A stretch of DNA of 48,635 nt. Source: a virus. The stretch lies in IMG/VR virus record IMGVR_UViG_3300025132_000060, positions 1-48,635 of that record; one strand, given 5' to 3'. Positions 37,721-45,519 of the stretch are shown here, piece by piece. Each line of letters begins with the position of its first letter. Positions within the stretch are counted from its first letter, which is position 1. The notes under the pieces were generated by a model. That model was not told where the DNA came from. It saw only the letters and a program-made list of their open reading frames with translations, and made no database searches. A program made the translations under genes and the position numbers.

Positions 37721-38117
37721 AAGACTTTATCAGTTCTAAAATGATCATATATGTGTCACCGCTTGAGTGGCCGACCGTCGTGAAATCCAGATCACCCGTT
37801 TTACCGCTGCCGGAGTTATTGGGTATGCCAGAAAAATCACCGTAGTCGTGATAACCGTTCGAGTCCTCACTCAGCCCGATTGCCAACACGTTACTGGTCG
37901 CGTCAAACTCAATTTTGACGGACATGCCCGTACACTGCCACCAAATACGATTGATTTGGACGCCAGAGCAGGCAACTCCGCGCGCGTTGCTATTCAAGGC
38001 AGACACGTCAACCTTTTTTACTGCCGATTCACCTGTACCGTCGCTGGCGTTGGTGAACTTCAAGACAGCGATTCGCTCGCCGTCTTGAATAGTTTGGCTC
38101 GTTACAGCATCAGCCAT
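37713..38117 (-). CDS. Conserved beta-rich virion protein (134 aa)
   Basis: The protein begins MADAVTSQTIQDGERIAVLK and carries NRIWWQCTGMSVKIEFDATSN (about 56-76). It has no catalytic motif. This small protein is typical of marine phage head-neck regions and might decorate the capsid or form part of the neck. It follows the LamG-like gene in the same direction, with 10 nt between. Confidence 0.6.
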   Translation of the reverse strand: MADAVTSQTIQDGERIAVLKFTNASDGTGESAVKKVDVSALNSNARGVACSGVQINRIWWQCTGMSVKIEFDATSNVLAIGLSEDSNGYHDYGDFSGIPNNSGSGKTGDLDFTTVGHSSGDTYMIILELIKSYG

Positions 38118-38127
38118 AATTCACCCC

Positions 38128-38838
38128 CTATAATTCAGTTGAGGCGGTGCGCTCTTTCATCGCAGTGATGTAGTCAACGGTCATGACCTTCGCCGCTGCT
38201 GCGCCATTCTGAATGCCAAAGCTCACAGTCAGGTCTTCGTCGTCCGGCGCGTTAGTCGAAACAACAGTGCCGACCTCTGCATTGTTCTGAAAGACATGGA
38301 ACAACTGATCTTTTGGATCAAATACGAAGCCAACGGTCATGAACGTGTCATCAGCCATGACTGTAGGCAAGTTCAAAGTCGATTGCGTGCCGTCCTTCTC
38401 CACGATGAACTGCAAAGTCGTGCTGCCATCAGTCAATAAAAAGAAAACGCCATCGCTTACGTCTAGCGGAGACGTGTCGGTGATTTGCAAGCCAATCACT
38501 ACATCACTGGCATCAGCGTCTGAAGTCTTGAATCTGGCGTTGAACGCGAGTTGCTTACCTGACTCGAATTTGAAGCCTTCTTTGACAAGCTGCAGGAAGT
38601 CGTTATCGTTATCCGCATCGTCGTTTGTGATGACCAAAAGTCCACCATCTCCGTCACCCAACGCCTCAGAAGCGTTGCCAGATCCACCCTCTGTTGTGGT
38701 GATTGTCCAGTCGCTTGCCAAATAAGTGTCAAAGTCGTTGTGGTAAACGTGATATTTGGATGGGGCAGGCATCTTGAGTTTGCCCAGCGTGCTGCTGCCA
38801 GCTACGTTGGTCACCCCACTAGTGAAATGAGTTGTCAT
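38128..38838 (-). CDS. LamG/concanavalin-like fold virion protein
   Basis: This 236-residue protein has a beta-sandwich look (HNDFDTYLASDWTITTTEGG, VIGLQITDTSPLDVSDGVFF, VGFVFDPKDQLFHVFQNNAEV), typical of LamG-like jelly-roll domains that decorate capsids or bind carbohydrates. AAGGAGAAC precedes the start. It is separated from the major capsid gene by a strong terminator and an inverted repeat, so it probably has its own promoter. Confidence 0.65.
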   Translation of the reverse strand: MTTHFTSGVTNVAGSSTLGKLKMPAPSKYHVYHNDFDTYLASDWTITTTEGGSGNASEALGDGDGGLLVITNDDADNDNDFLQLVKEGFKFESGKQLAFNARFKTSDADASDVVIGLQITDTSPLDVSDGVFFLLTDGSTTLQFIVEKDGTQSTLNLPTVMADDTFMTVGFVFDPKDQLFHVFQNNAEVGTVVSTNAPDDEDLTVSFGIQNGAAAAKVMTVDYITAMKERTASTEL

Positions 38839-38860
38839 AACAGTTCTCCTTGTTGAACCA

Positions 38861-38881
38861 GTAATCAGCCTATCTGATTAC
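38861..38881. promoter_or_regulatory. 8-bp perfect inverted repeat before the LamG-like gene
   Basis: GTAATCAG (38861-38868) and CTGATTAC (38874-38881) are separated by 5 nt, 23 nt upstream of the gene starting at 38838 and just after the terminator. It could be an operator or an RNA hairpin in the leader. Confidence 0.5.
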
Positions 38882-38917
38882 CATTTGACTCTTTCAGTTT
38901 AGGTTAATCGCAGGCAC

Positions 38918-38947
38918 AAAAAAAGGGGGCATAAAGCCCCCTTTTTC
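38918..38947 (-). terminator. Strong terminator after the major capsid gene
   Basis: An 11-bp stem (AAAAAGGGGGC at 38920-38930 with GCCCCCTTTTT at 38936-38946) with a 5-nt loop is flanked by T-runs on both sides. It therefore works in both directions, with seven U in the leftward transcript. It lies between the capsid gene (38959) and the LamG-like gene and would boost relative capsid-mRNA output. Confidence 0.9.
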
Positions 38948-38958
38948 TTGCTTGGTGT

Positions 38959-39876
38959 CTACGCGCCTTGTGAGCCGTAGATGCCTCGCCAGTCCGAAAA
39001 CCCGAAGCTGTAACGCTCACGAGCCTTGTATCGGATGTTGCCAGTCGTGAAGTCCGGCTCCATGCTGGTTTCCATGGCGGTGCGTTGGAACATCTTGAGA
39101 CCTTCACCAGCATCGGTGACGGTTGTCAAAATGAAGAACGCATCAGGATCAGTCAGATAATGATTGACCGTGTAGCCGCCGGGCAGTACGCCAGTGTTGC
39201 GGATCGCGTTGATGTCGTTATCAGCAGTACCAGAACGCAAAGTCGAGTTCAGGATACGGTCTGCAACGAATACCAACTGGGGCGGTACGACAAGCTTAGT
39301 CGCTTGTACCGAGATGGTCAGACCCTTGTCGTCGGTGAACGTGCTGATGTCAATCAGTGCGTCTTCCAAAGACGTTTCATTAAGGTCAGCCATCGTGGTT
39401 GCGCGGTTGGCCGCTGTGCCACCACCCGCAAGCGGGTGTGCTGTGTTGATCAACGATACCCCGTCACCGCCAGTAAACGAGCTGCTGAAAGCGTTGTTGA
39501 GTACGTCTGCACCTTTGACCTCTTTAGTGTTAGCCATAGATCGGGCCAAAGCCTTCACATACCGCTTACCTAAGCTGTCGTAAAGGTTATCTTCCACCGC
39601 TTCATCGGTGAGCGCAAACGCCAACGCAATGGTGTCGTGAGTATAACGAGCAGAGAATGACTCTGAAGCGTTGTCAAAGACTACGCCTTGCCCCTCTGTC
39701 TTCACGGGCGCTGAACCGAAACCCGTAATCAGCACCTCTTCCTCGAAGGCGCGCTGAGAGTCTTCCATCGCGAAGATTTCTTCGTACTCGCGGTCGTAAG
39801 AATCGTAACTCATCCCAAACAATGCGTTTAAGCCGGGTTCCAATTCTTTCGCTAATTGTGCGCGTGAAATTGCCAT
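38959..39876 (-). CDS. Major capsid protein
   Basis: This 305-residue protein begins MAISRAQLAKELEPGLNALF and continues YDREYEEIFAMEDSQRAFEE (about 27-46), followed by FVADRILNSTLR and RYSFGFSDWRGIYGSQGA at the C-terminus. It matches HK97-fold major head proteins of marine podoviruses. It would assemble on the scaffold protein encoded upstream. It lies directly after the decoration-like protein gene and before a strong terminator, consistent with very high expression. Confidence 0.85.
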   Translation of the reverse strand: MAISRAQLAKELEPGLNALFGMSYDSYDREYEEIFAMEDSQRAFEEEVLITGFGSAPVKTEGQGVVFDNASESFSARYTHDTIALAFALTDEAVEDNLYDSLGKRYVKALARSMANTKEVKGADVLNNAFSSSFTGGDGVSLINTAHPLAGGGTAANRATTMADLNETSLEDALIDISTFTDDKGLTISVQATKLVVPPQLVFVADRILNSTLRSGTADNDINAIRNTGVLPGGYTVNHYLTDPDAFFILTTVTDAGEGLKMFQRTAMETSMEPDFTTGNIRYKARERYSFGFSDWRGIYGSQGA

Positions 39877-39888
39877 TACCTAGCCTCC

Positions 39889-40476
39889 TTATGCCAAGCC
39901 AGCGCCTTTGACACCCATGATATGGTTCTGAATCACAACCATTACATTGGTGTTGGCACTTGCAACGTCTGAGTTATCGGGATCTTGGCTGATATCAATA
40001 GCCTTGAGCGGCAACGTGGTGGTAGTAGCACCCGTTGTCACGTCCAGCTCTGCATTTGATCTGCCAGAAGCGGTATCGCCCGTGGTGGACTGGTCGACAA
40101 TATCAAAATTCCCGAACAAATCTGCTACGGGGAATGTATCGTCAGCCTGAACCTCAAAAACCACGTCAGGGTCATCGATTACAAAAGCGATGATGTCTGC
40201 AGCGGCGATTGAGCCGGGATAATAATTTTTGAATACTTGCTCACCCGTAGTCGGGTCAGTGTATTGAACTCCATTGAACACCCCAATTACTGGGACAGTC
40301 GATGAGGCAGCAGCTCGTCCTACGACGCCAGCAGTCAACTGCTTTACCAAGTCACCTTGGAAAATTGCACCTGACTGGTTGTTGGCGATTCGATAACGAG
40401 ATTGACCACCACTATATGGAGCGCCACCCATCATTCGGGAGGGCTTCAAACCGAAAGCGGCATCTTTGTTAGCCAT
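39889..40476 (-). CDS. Head decoration/minor capsid protein
   Basis: This 195-residue protein begins MANKDAAFGLKPSRMMGGAP and carries NNQSGAIFQGDLVKQLTAG (about 32-50) and PVIGVFNGVQYTDPTTGE, a pattern of small beta-rich capsid-cement proteins common in marine phages. It lies next to the major capsid gene and upstream of it on the late transcript. Function in head stabilisation is inferred. Confidence 0.7.
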   Translation of the reverse strand: MANKDAAFGLKPSRMMGGAPYSGGQSRYRIANNQSGAIFQGDLVKQLTAGVVGRAAASSTVPVIGVFNGVQYTDPTTGEQVFKNYYPGSIAAADIIAFVIDDPDVVFEVQADDTFPVADLFGNFDIVDQSTTGDTASGRSNAELDVTTGATTTTLPLKAIDISQDPDNSDVASANTNVMVVIQNHIMGVKGAGLA

Positions 40477-40488
40477 TTTTAGGTTCTC

Positions 40489-40968
40489 CTAAGTTTTGCC
40501 AAAAGTTACTCGGCTGTCCCTCTGCGGATCGTACTTAACGTACCGGCTGTCGCCACGAGTTTCGTTAAACATTGTATTGTCCAACGCTTCCTTGGCCTCT
40601 TGCGTTTTGTCCGAATAATATTCGTTACGCTCTTCTACCGTTTCGTTAGGTATCTTCGCGAGCAACAACCCTTCGTTATAAACAACTCCTGCGTGCCTGC
40701 CGTCCCTGTCCATCGTGGGAACGGTGTCCTGCCATTCAGGCGGTAGATCAGTTGCTCTTACAAGCTCCCAACCTTCTCGAACACGACGGCTGACATTTGA
40801 TCTGTCCTCCGTCCCAAGCATCGATTCGCGTATCCACCGATAGGTATAACCCGGCGGAGGAGGCGGCGTATCGAGTTTTCGCACTGGTTGCCATGGTCGT
40901 CGCCGAGCTTCTTTATCGTGCGCTCCGGCCTCACGCGATGAACGAGTGTTTTGTTTACTTTCTGCCAT
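40489..40968 (-). CDS. Head-assembly-associated protein (159 aa)
   Basis: ATG 40968 (AGGAG upstream) overlaps the scaffold stop as TAATG. The product starts MAESKQNTRSSREAGAHDKE and is basic and Arg/Pro-rich in its first third. It contains a YRWIRESMLGTEDRSNVSRRVREGWELV segment and a C-terminal VKYDPQRDSRVTFGK. This type is found between scaffold and capsid genes in marine phages. Function unknown. Confidence 0.65.
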   Translation of the reverse strand: MAESKQNTRSSREAGAHDKEARRRPWQPVRKLDTPPPPPGYTYRWIRESMLGTEDRSNVSRRVREGWELVRATDLPPEWQDTVPTMDRDGRHAGVVYNEGLLLAKIPNETVEERNEYYSDKTQEAKEALDNTMFNETRGDSRYVKYDPQRDSRVTFGKT

Positions 40969-41933
40969 TACGTTGAACTCCTGTTTGCAACTTTTTGCTT
41001 TTCTTTCGCCACCACTTGGAGCCAACGCTCCTCAGTCATGTTATGCGGCTTCAGACCTCGGAGTCTTTCGAGTTCGCTTTTTGTGAACTTAACACCGTCC
41101 GAATTGCCTCGTGTTTGTTGTCGTCCACCAGCGGTGGTCGAAGCAACTCTTTGCACGGGGGGTTGCTTCGTATTTTGTTCGACGTTCTCCGTATCGGCTT
41201 CCTCGCCAACACTTAGATTAGGGTAAACCTTGCGGACTCTCGAATCCAGTGCCTGATAGTAGTCTTCAGAATCTGGTTCATAGCCCTCATTGATCAAGTT
41301 GTAATGCGTGAAATACGCGAATTGAGTAGCCTGCAAATTTTCTTCGTCTGACTGGTCTCCATACCACGGGTTTTTCGAGTGCCAGTCTTTTGCTTCTGGA
41401 GTAGGATCTGGAGCAGCGGCTTGTTGAGATGCTTGCTCTGGTTGATAGGTTTGGTAGTTTTCCTGACCCTGCGACTGAACGGGTTGCTCGGCCGCTTGAC
41501 GAGTCTTGGCAACGCGCAACTTTTCTTTCTGAATCGCGATGTCGTTTTTCAGCGAATCCGCTTTCGACATCAGGTCAGGGTCGCCGGCAGCGACTGCCTT
41601 CCGATAAATGTCATCAACCTGCGCCTCTTTCGATTTAAGCGCCTCTTCTTCCTTTTCTAGCACAGTCGATTGCTGCTGCTGTGCAAGCTGTCGATATTGT
41701 TGGAGTTCTTGATCTTTTTGCAGGGCTAAACGCTCGTACTGCTCTGCGCGCTGTTCCGCTGCACGAGTTTGTGCGTTCAGTTTGTTGATGCGCTTTGAAA
41801 CACCTTTGGTGTAGGTATCTAATTCATCATCGCTACTGACCGAAGCCGACTGCTCCTCTACCGGGTCTTCAGTGACCTCGATCTGTAACTCAGGCTCTGC
41901 CTGTTCTTGGTCTTGGGCTGTATTCTCAATCAT
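40968..41933 (-). CDS. Scaffolding protein
   Basis: This 321-residue acidic, highly helical protein has a coiled-coil first half (RAAEQRAEQYERLALQKDQE, LQQYRQLAQQQQ). The middle is Gln-rich and the C-terminus basic (FTKSELERLRGLKPHNMTEERWLQVVAKEK), as in phage scaffolds whose tail binds the coat protein. It is located between the portal group and the capsid genes. No protease motif is seen. Confidence 0.75.
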   Translation of the reverse strand: MIENTAQDQEQAEPELQIEVTEDPVEEQSASVSSDDELDTYTKGVSKRINKLNAQTRAAEQRAEQYERLALQKDQELQQYRQLAQQQQSTVLEKEEEALKSKEAQVDDIYRKAVAAGDPDLMSKADSLKNDIAIQKEKLRVAKTRQAAEQPVQSQGQENYQTYQPEQASQQAAAPDPTPEAKDWHSKNPWYGDQSDEENLQATQFAYFTHYNLINEGYEPDSEDYYQALDSRVRKVYPNLSVGEEADTENVEQNTKQPPVQRVASTTAGGRQQTRGNSDGVKFTKSELERLRGLKPHNMTEERWLQVVAKEKQKVANRSST

Positions 41934-42349
41934 AAAAAGCTCACAATGTCGTCGGGGTCTTCAATGGTGGCAATCACTTCATCATCATTGATGAGTCGGA
42001 TCTCTTCACCGCCTTCGAGTTTCATTCGGCTTCCTGAGTATCGGCCAATCAGCACCCACTGTTTTTCAGCGCACCACGGCTCTGGCCCATACTTTTCTTT
42101 GTCATTGTAGCAAAGCGGCCCCATTTTTAGGACGTAAGCTACAACAGTTGCTAAGGCTTCTCGGTCTATTGTTTCTTTGGTGAGAGCAATACCGCCTTTA
42201 GATGTCATGCGGCCTTTGTACGGCAACACTAGCATCCTCCAACCGGACGGCTTGGGCATTCGATCCATAATCGACAGATCGATTAATTTGGGATCTAACA
42301 CTCGATCACTCGAATCGACGTATACGCTGCCCAAATTCACTTCGCTCAT
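41930..42349 (-). CDS. GroES-like co-chaperonin
   Basis: This 139-residue protein matches the Cpn10 fold: GWRMLVLPYKG (about 36-46) as the first strand, a mobile-loop region RMTSKGGIALTKETIDREA (about 47-65), a VVAYVLKMG strand, and GSRMKLEGGEEIRLINDDEVIATIED (about 106-131). It would replace or modify host GroES to help GroEL fold phage proteins, as gp31 does in T4. It sits between a small unknown gene and the scaffold gene, overlapping the latter by 4 nt. Confidence 0.85.
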   Translation of the reverse strand: MSEVNLGSVYVDSSDRVLDPKLIDLSIMDRMPKPSGWRMLVLPYKGRMTSKGGIALTKETIDREALATVVAYVLKMGPLCYNDKEKYGPEPWCAEKQWVLIGRYSGSRMKLEGGEEIRLINDDEVIATIEDPDDIVSFL

Positions 42350-42534
42350 ACTTTGTTATCCTTGAAATACTGAGAAACTTCTTGCTGTATCAAGTTTAAC
42401 GCAGTTAGCTCTCCTTGCAACGATCTGTAATGCTCAATATCTTTTAACATACCGTCCATCATCGTTGTTTGAATCAAGCTTTGTCGGTCCTCGATCACTC
42501 GCTTTATTTTTTCTGCAAGTGTTATGTCATCCAT
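42346..42534 (-). CDS. Small helical unknown protein (62 aa)
   Basis: ATG 42534 overlaps the preceding stop (TGATG). The product is an all-helical, possible coiled-coil protein (DDITLAEKIKRVIEDRQSLI, GELTALNLIQQEVSQYFKDN) with no known family. It overlaps the GroES-like start by 4 nt, so it is translated as part of the head operon. Confidence 0.6.
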   Translation of the reverse strand: MDDITLAEKIKRVIEDRQSLIQTTMMDGMLKDIEHYRSLQGELTALNLIQQEVSQYFKDNKV

Positions 42535-42710
42535 CAATCGCGCTCATGGAAGTCAAAACCACGAGTAGCAGCGCCTTGGCCCCGCGCTTTGATCACGCGA
42601 AATGACCCGCCAACGGTGCGTCGTACAAGCTCCGGTGTCGTAGGTGTTGTTTTGATGGTTTTCGTTGGCGAGTCTACCTTTTCGACTCTGCTCATATCTT
42701 TGATGGTCAT
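42534..42710 (-). CDS. Small basic unknown protein (58 aa)
   Basis: ATG 42710 overlaps the end of the preceding gene and the frame ends at TGA 42534-42536, linked to the next start. The product starts MTIKDMSRVEKVDSPTKTIK, is Lys/Arg/Thr-rich in its N-terminal half (TTPTTPELVRRTVGGSFRVIKARG) and ends FDFHERD. It is too short to match a family. The coupling at both ends supports translation. Confidence 0.6.
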   Translation of the reverse strand: MTIKDMSRVEKVDSPTKTIKTTPTTPELVRRTVGGSFRVIKARGQGAATRGFDFHERD

Positions 42711-43009
42711 TTTTTTGTCCTCTTCGTTGTGGCTTTTTTAGCAGGCGTTTTTTTCGCTGCGGTCTTCTTTTTTGGTTTTTCTTCTACCGGCGGCTCTTCC
42801 ACGGGCGCTGGTTCTGGCTCAGCGACCTGCTCAACAGGAGCATCACCTGACAGACGGGCCAGCTTTTCCGCGATGCGCGCGTCAGTCGCAGCTTTTTTTG
42901 CTTGCGCTTCCATCTCTGCAGCCTCCGCTGCGGCTCGCTCGGCAGCACGCTCCAAGCGTTTCATTGCCTTCAACTCTTCTTGTAACTTAATTTTGTAGCT
43001 TGTCGTCAT
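42707..43009 (-). CDS. Small Lys/Ala/Glu-rich protein (100 aa)
   Basis: This protein has a charged helix (LQEELKAMKRLERAAERAAA), a Pro/Glu-rich linker and a histone-like Lys-rich C-terminus (KKTAAKKTPAKKATTKRTKK). It is strongly basic at the end, as in DNA-binding tails. It overlaps the portal stop and the next small gene by 4 nt each. Its role in head assembly or DNA condensation is inferred from charge and position. Confidence 0.65.
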   Translation of the reverse strand: MTTSYKIKLQEELKAMKRLERAAERAAAEAAEMEAQAKKAATDARIAEKLARLSGDAPVEQVAEPEPAPVEEPPVEEKPKKKTAAKKTPAKKATTKRTKK

Positions 43010-45519
43010 CGGCTTCCTCCGAATTTTGTTTGCAACTCAGTCAGCTTGAGATTTGCTTGTTGTTGCAATCTTTGTAAAGCGAGGTCCAATTTATCGTCGG
43101 CAACCTCTTTCGACGTATTTATTCTTTGCTTCGCGATTTCTGCTTCGAGTAGTTTCTCACGTCTTCGCGACTCTTGTTTTTCCTCAAATTGATTCTGCTC
43201 CGCCGCAAGCTCAGCGCCACGCAAATCCAACTCTTGCTGTCGTATCTGTACCAGAGGATCTTCTTCATTGCCTTGACCGATTGAGATAAGCAATTCTTGC
43301 GTTAGTTGCGCCAGTATCGGCGCGGAAAACTGCTCCACAATCATTTGAAGTTCTTGCATAGCCATTTGCGCTTGATCAGGAGGCATTTGACCGCTCTGCA
43401 TAGCTTGGTTGATTTGTTCCATCTGTTGAGTGACTTCTGGTGGCACCTGCTCTTGGGCAAGTTGAGCAGCGAGGAACTGTAAATGCTGCATCATGTGGCC
43501 GATTATCAACCCCTGCAGTTGGGGGTTAGTCTTCACCACATCTGTCAAAAATAATGAGCGGTGTGCGTCAATGTGCGCTTGATGGTTTTGTGCCTCAAAA
43601 GCCATCGCGGGTTGACCCATCATAAACCCATTATTTTCCAGCCCTGCGTCAATCGGCATCGGGGGTGGCGGTTCCTGCGGCGGCTGTAACAATGAATCGA
43701 TGTCGTCTACGCCCAAGGCCGCGTACATGCGCCTGTATGCTTCATAGATACCAGTAGGCCCATGAATTTCTGGGTTCGATTGCACCATCGTTAACAGCTC
43801 TTGTGCCATCGTGATCCGTTGGCTCTGGCTGAAGATGTTGGGGTCTGAGACAGGAATGATGTCTACACGCCCATCAAAGTCTTGGCCCTTAATCTCTTGA
43901 GGACCGCTGCCAGTCTGATAGGGGTAGATTGGCGGCAAGAAGTCCGCAAAGACTTTTGCTAGTAACTGGAACTCCACTCTCTGACTGTAATGCAGTCGTT
44001 TGTGGATAGCCGACATCACTTTTGTACCGCGCTCTAACAGCGCGACAGTGGTGCCTACAGGCATGGCCTGATTCATATCGCCAACGTTCATATCAGCAAT
44101 CGATGCGAAACGTTTGCCGGATTCCACCAGTAACCCAAGCAGGCTCATGAGCACATTGCTTGGCTCTTTGATTGGCAACGGTATGAGGTTTTCTCTGAGT
44201 GAGGCTCCCGTCGTATCAATATCGCGGAACTCGCCCGGTTGCAGTGGATCGTCCTCGTCGCGGATTCTCATACCTCTCGCTTTGAACCCGGCAGGTAGAT
44301 TCGCGAGCGTACCAGCGTCGATAAGCTGCCGTAGGATGCTTGTGCTCGCCTTGGCCAACCCGCCAATCATGTGCGACAAACCCAATCCATAAAAACCCAA
44401 GCCGGGCAAAAATTTATACTGAACAAAGTAATTTATCTTCTGCTTGAGAGGGTCTTGCTCAATGTAGTTTCTGCGGATGGACAAGACCTGCTGGCTTGGC
44501 TCATCTATCGTTACGATGTAAGGCAGCTTCAGACCAGTTGGCTGACCGTCTGGACCTATGTCCTCATATCCCGGTATATCCAATATGGTGTGGACCTCAT
44601 AAACGGTGCGGTCTCTATCTTCCGCATAGCCCGGTGATTGACCCTCAATTTCGTCGATCTCTTCCTCGATCTCATCACGAGAAAGATGGTAAGCACCGCC
44701 TTTCAGCTCAATATCGGCATAAAATCCGCTGAGCTGCTGCTTTCGGATTTCGTTCTTTGACATACTAAGAACGTGCGTCACACGCTCTGCGCTGAACAGG
44801 TCAGTGGCTTCGTAAGGCACCACAAGGTCTTGTGGCTCGATGAACTTACTCATGGCCTTGCTGGCTGCGGTGTCAAAGTAAACCTTCTTGAAAGCACTAC
44901 CAGCCAACGGTAAATAAAACAACAGCATGTCGAGTTCAGGATCGTACTCTTGCATGACGTTCATGATGTAGTAGTTCATGAAGTCTTGAACGCGCTCTGC
45001 TTGCGCTTCGACCTCTGCGTTGCGAGTGCCGACGATTTCAGTTTTTACTGGTCCTTTTGCTGGCAACAGTTCTTTGTAGGCTTGTGCCTGAAATTGTGTG
45101 ACCGCTTCAGCAAGAATCGGATGGATAACGCCAGTTGAGCCTTGAAACGGGTTTGACCGTGACTCGTCAAACTTCATGCCGAGGTATTTCAAACCATCGG
45201 TAAAAGTCTTTTCCCACTCCGACCGAGATTCGATGTCTGCTTTTATCGACGCTAACACGTCCCCGGACAAGCTCGACAATTCGCTTTGATCCAAACGATC
45301 CACAAGGTTTTCGTTGAAGTCACCAACTGGCGCAACACTCATTGGTGCGTCTATTTCGTCATCTACAAGGATTTGCTCTTCCAGCACAAGGATCTGCGCT
45401 GCTTCTCGAATTTGGTCTTCTCGACTAGGATCAGGAATTACCTCAACCTCATTACCCATGGGTATGATGTCTGGATCGTCTGCGGTTCCCGCTTGCTGCT
45501 CTCTTCGCTCAATCGCCAT
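43006..45519 (-). CDS. Portal protein
   Basis: This 837-residue protein contains the marine podovirus portal pattern: DIESRSEWEKTFTDGLKYLGM (about 92-112), ESRSNPFQGSTGVIHPILAEAVTQFQAQAY and LLFYLPLAGSAFKKVYFDT. The Gln/Met-rich C-terminus (QMEQINQAMQSGQMPPDQAQ) would form a helical barrel. It forms the dodecameric ring through which DNA is packaged. It follows the large terminase gene with a 1-nt overlap. Confidence 0.85.
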   Translation of the reverse strand: MAIERREQQAGTADDPDIIPMGNEVEVIPDPSREDQIREAAQILVLEEQILVDDEIDAPMSVAPVGDFNENLVDRLDQSELSSLSGDVLASIKADIESRSEWEKTFTDGLKYLGMKFDESRSNPFQGSTGVIHPILAEAVTQFQAQAYKELLPAKGPVKTEIVGTRNAEVEAQAERVQDFMNYYIMNVMQEYDPELDMLLFYLPLAGSAFKKVYFDTAASKAMSKFIEPQDLVVPYEATDLFSAERVTHVLSMSKNEIRKQQLSGFYADIELKGGAYHLSRDEIEEEIDEIEGQSPGYAEDRDRTVYEVHTILDIPGYEDIGPDGQPTGLKLPYIVTIDEPSQQVLSIRRNYIEQDPLKQKINYFVQYKFLPGLGFYGLGLSHMIGGLAKASTSILRQLIDAGTLANLPAGFKARGMRIRDEDDPLQPGEFRDIDTTGASLRENLIPLPIKEPSNVLMSLLGLLVESGKRFASIADMNVGDMNQAMPVGTTVALLERGTKVMSAIHKRLHYSQRVEFQLLAKVFADFLPPIYPYQTGSGPQEIKGQDFDGRVDIIPVSDPNIFSQSQRITMAQELLTMVQSNPEIHGPTGIYEAYRRMYAALGVDDIDSLLQPPQEPPPPMPIDAGLENNGFMMGQPAMAFEAQNHQAHIDAHRSLFLTDVVKTNPQLQGLIIGHMMQHLQFLAAQLAQEQVPPEVTQQMEQINQAMQSGQMPPDQAQMAMQELQMIVEQFSAPILAQLTQELLISIGQGNEEDPLVQIRQQELDLRGAELAAEQNQFEEKQESRRREKLLEAEIAKQRINTSKEVADDKLDLALQRLQQQANLKLTELQTKFGGSR

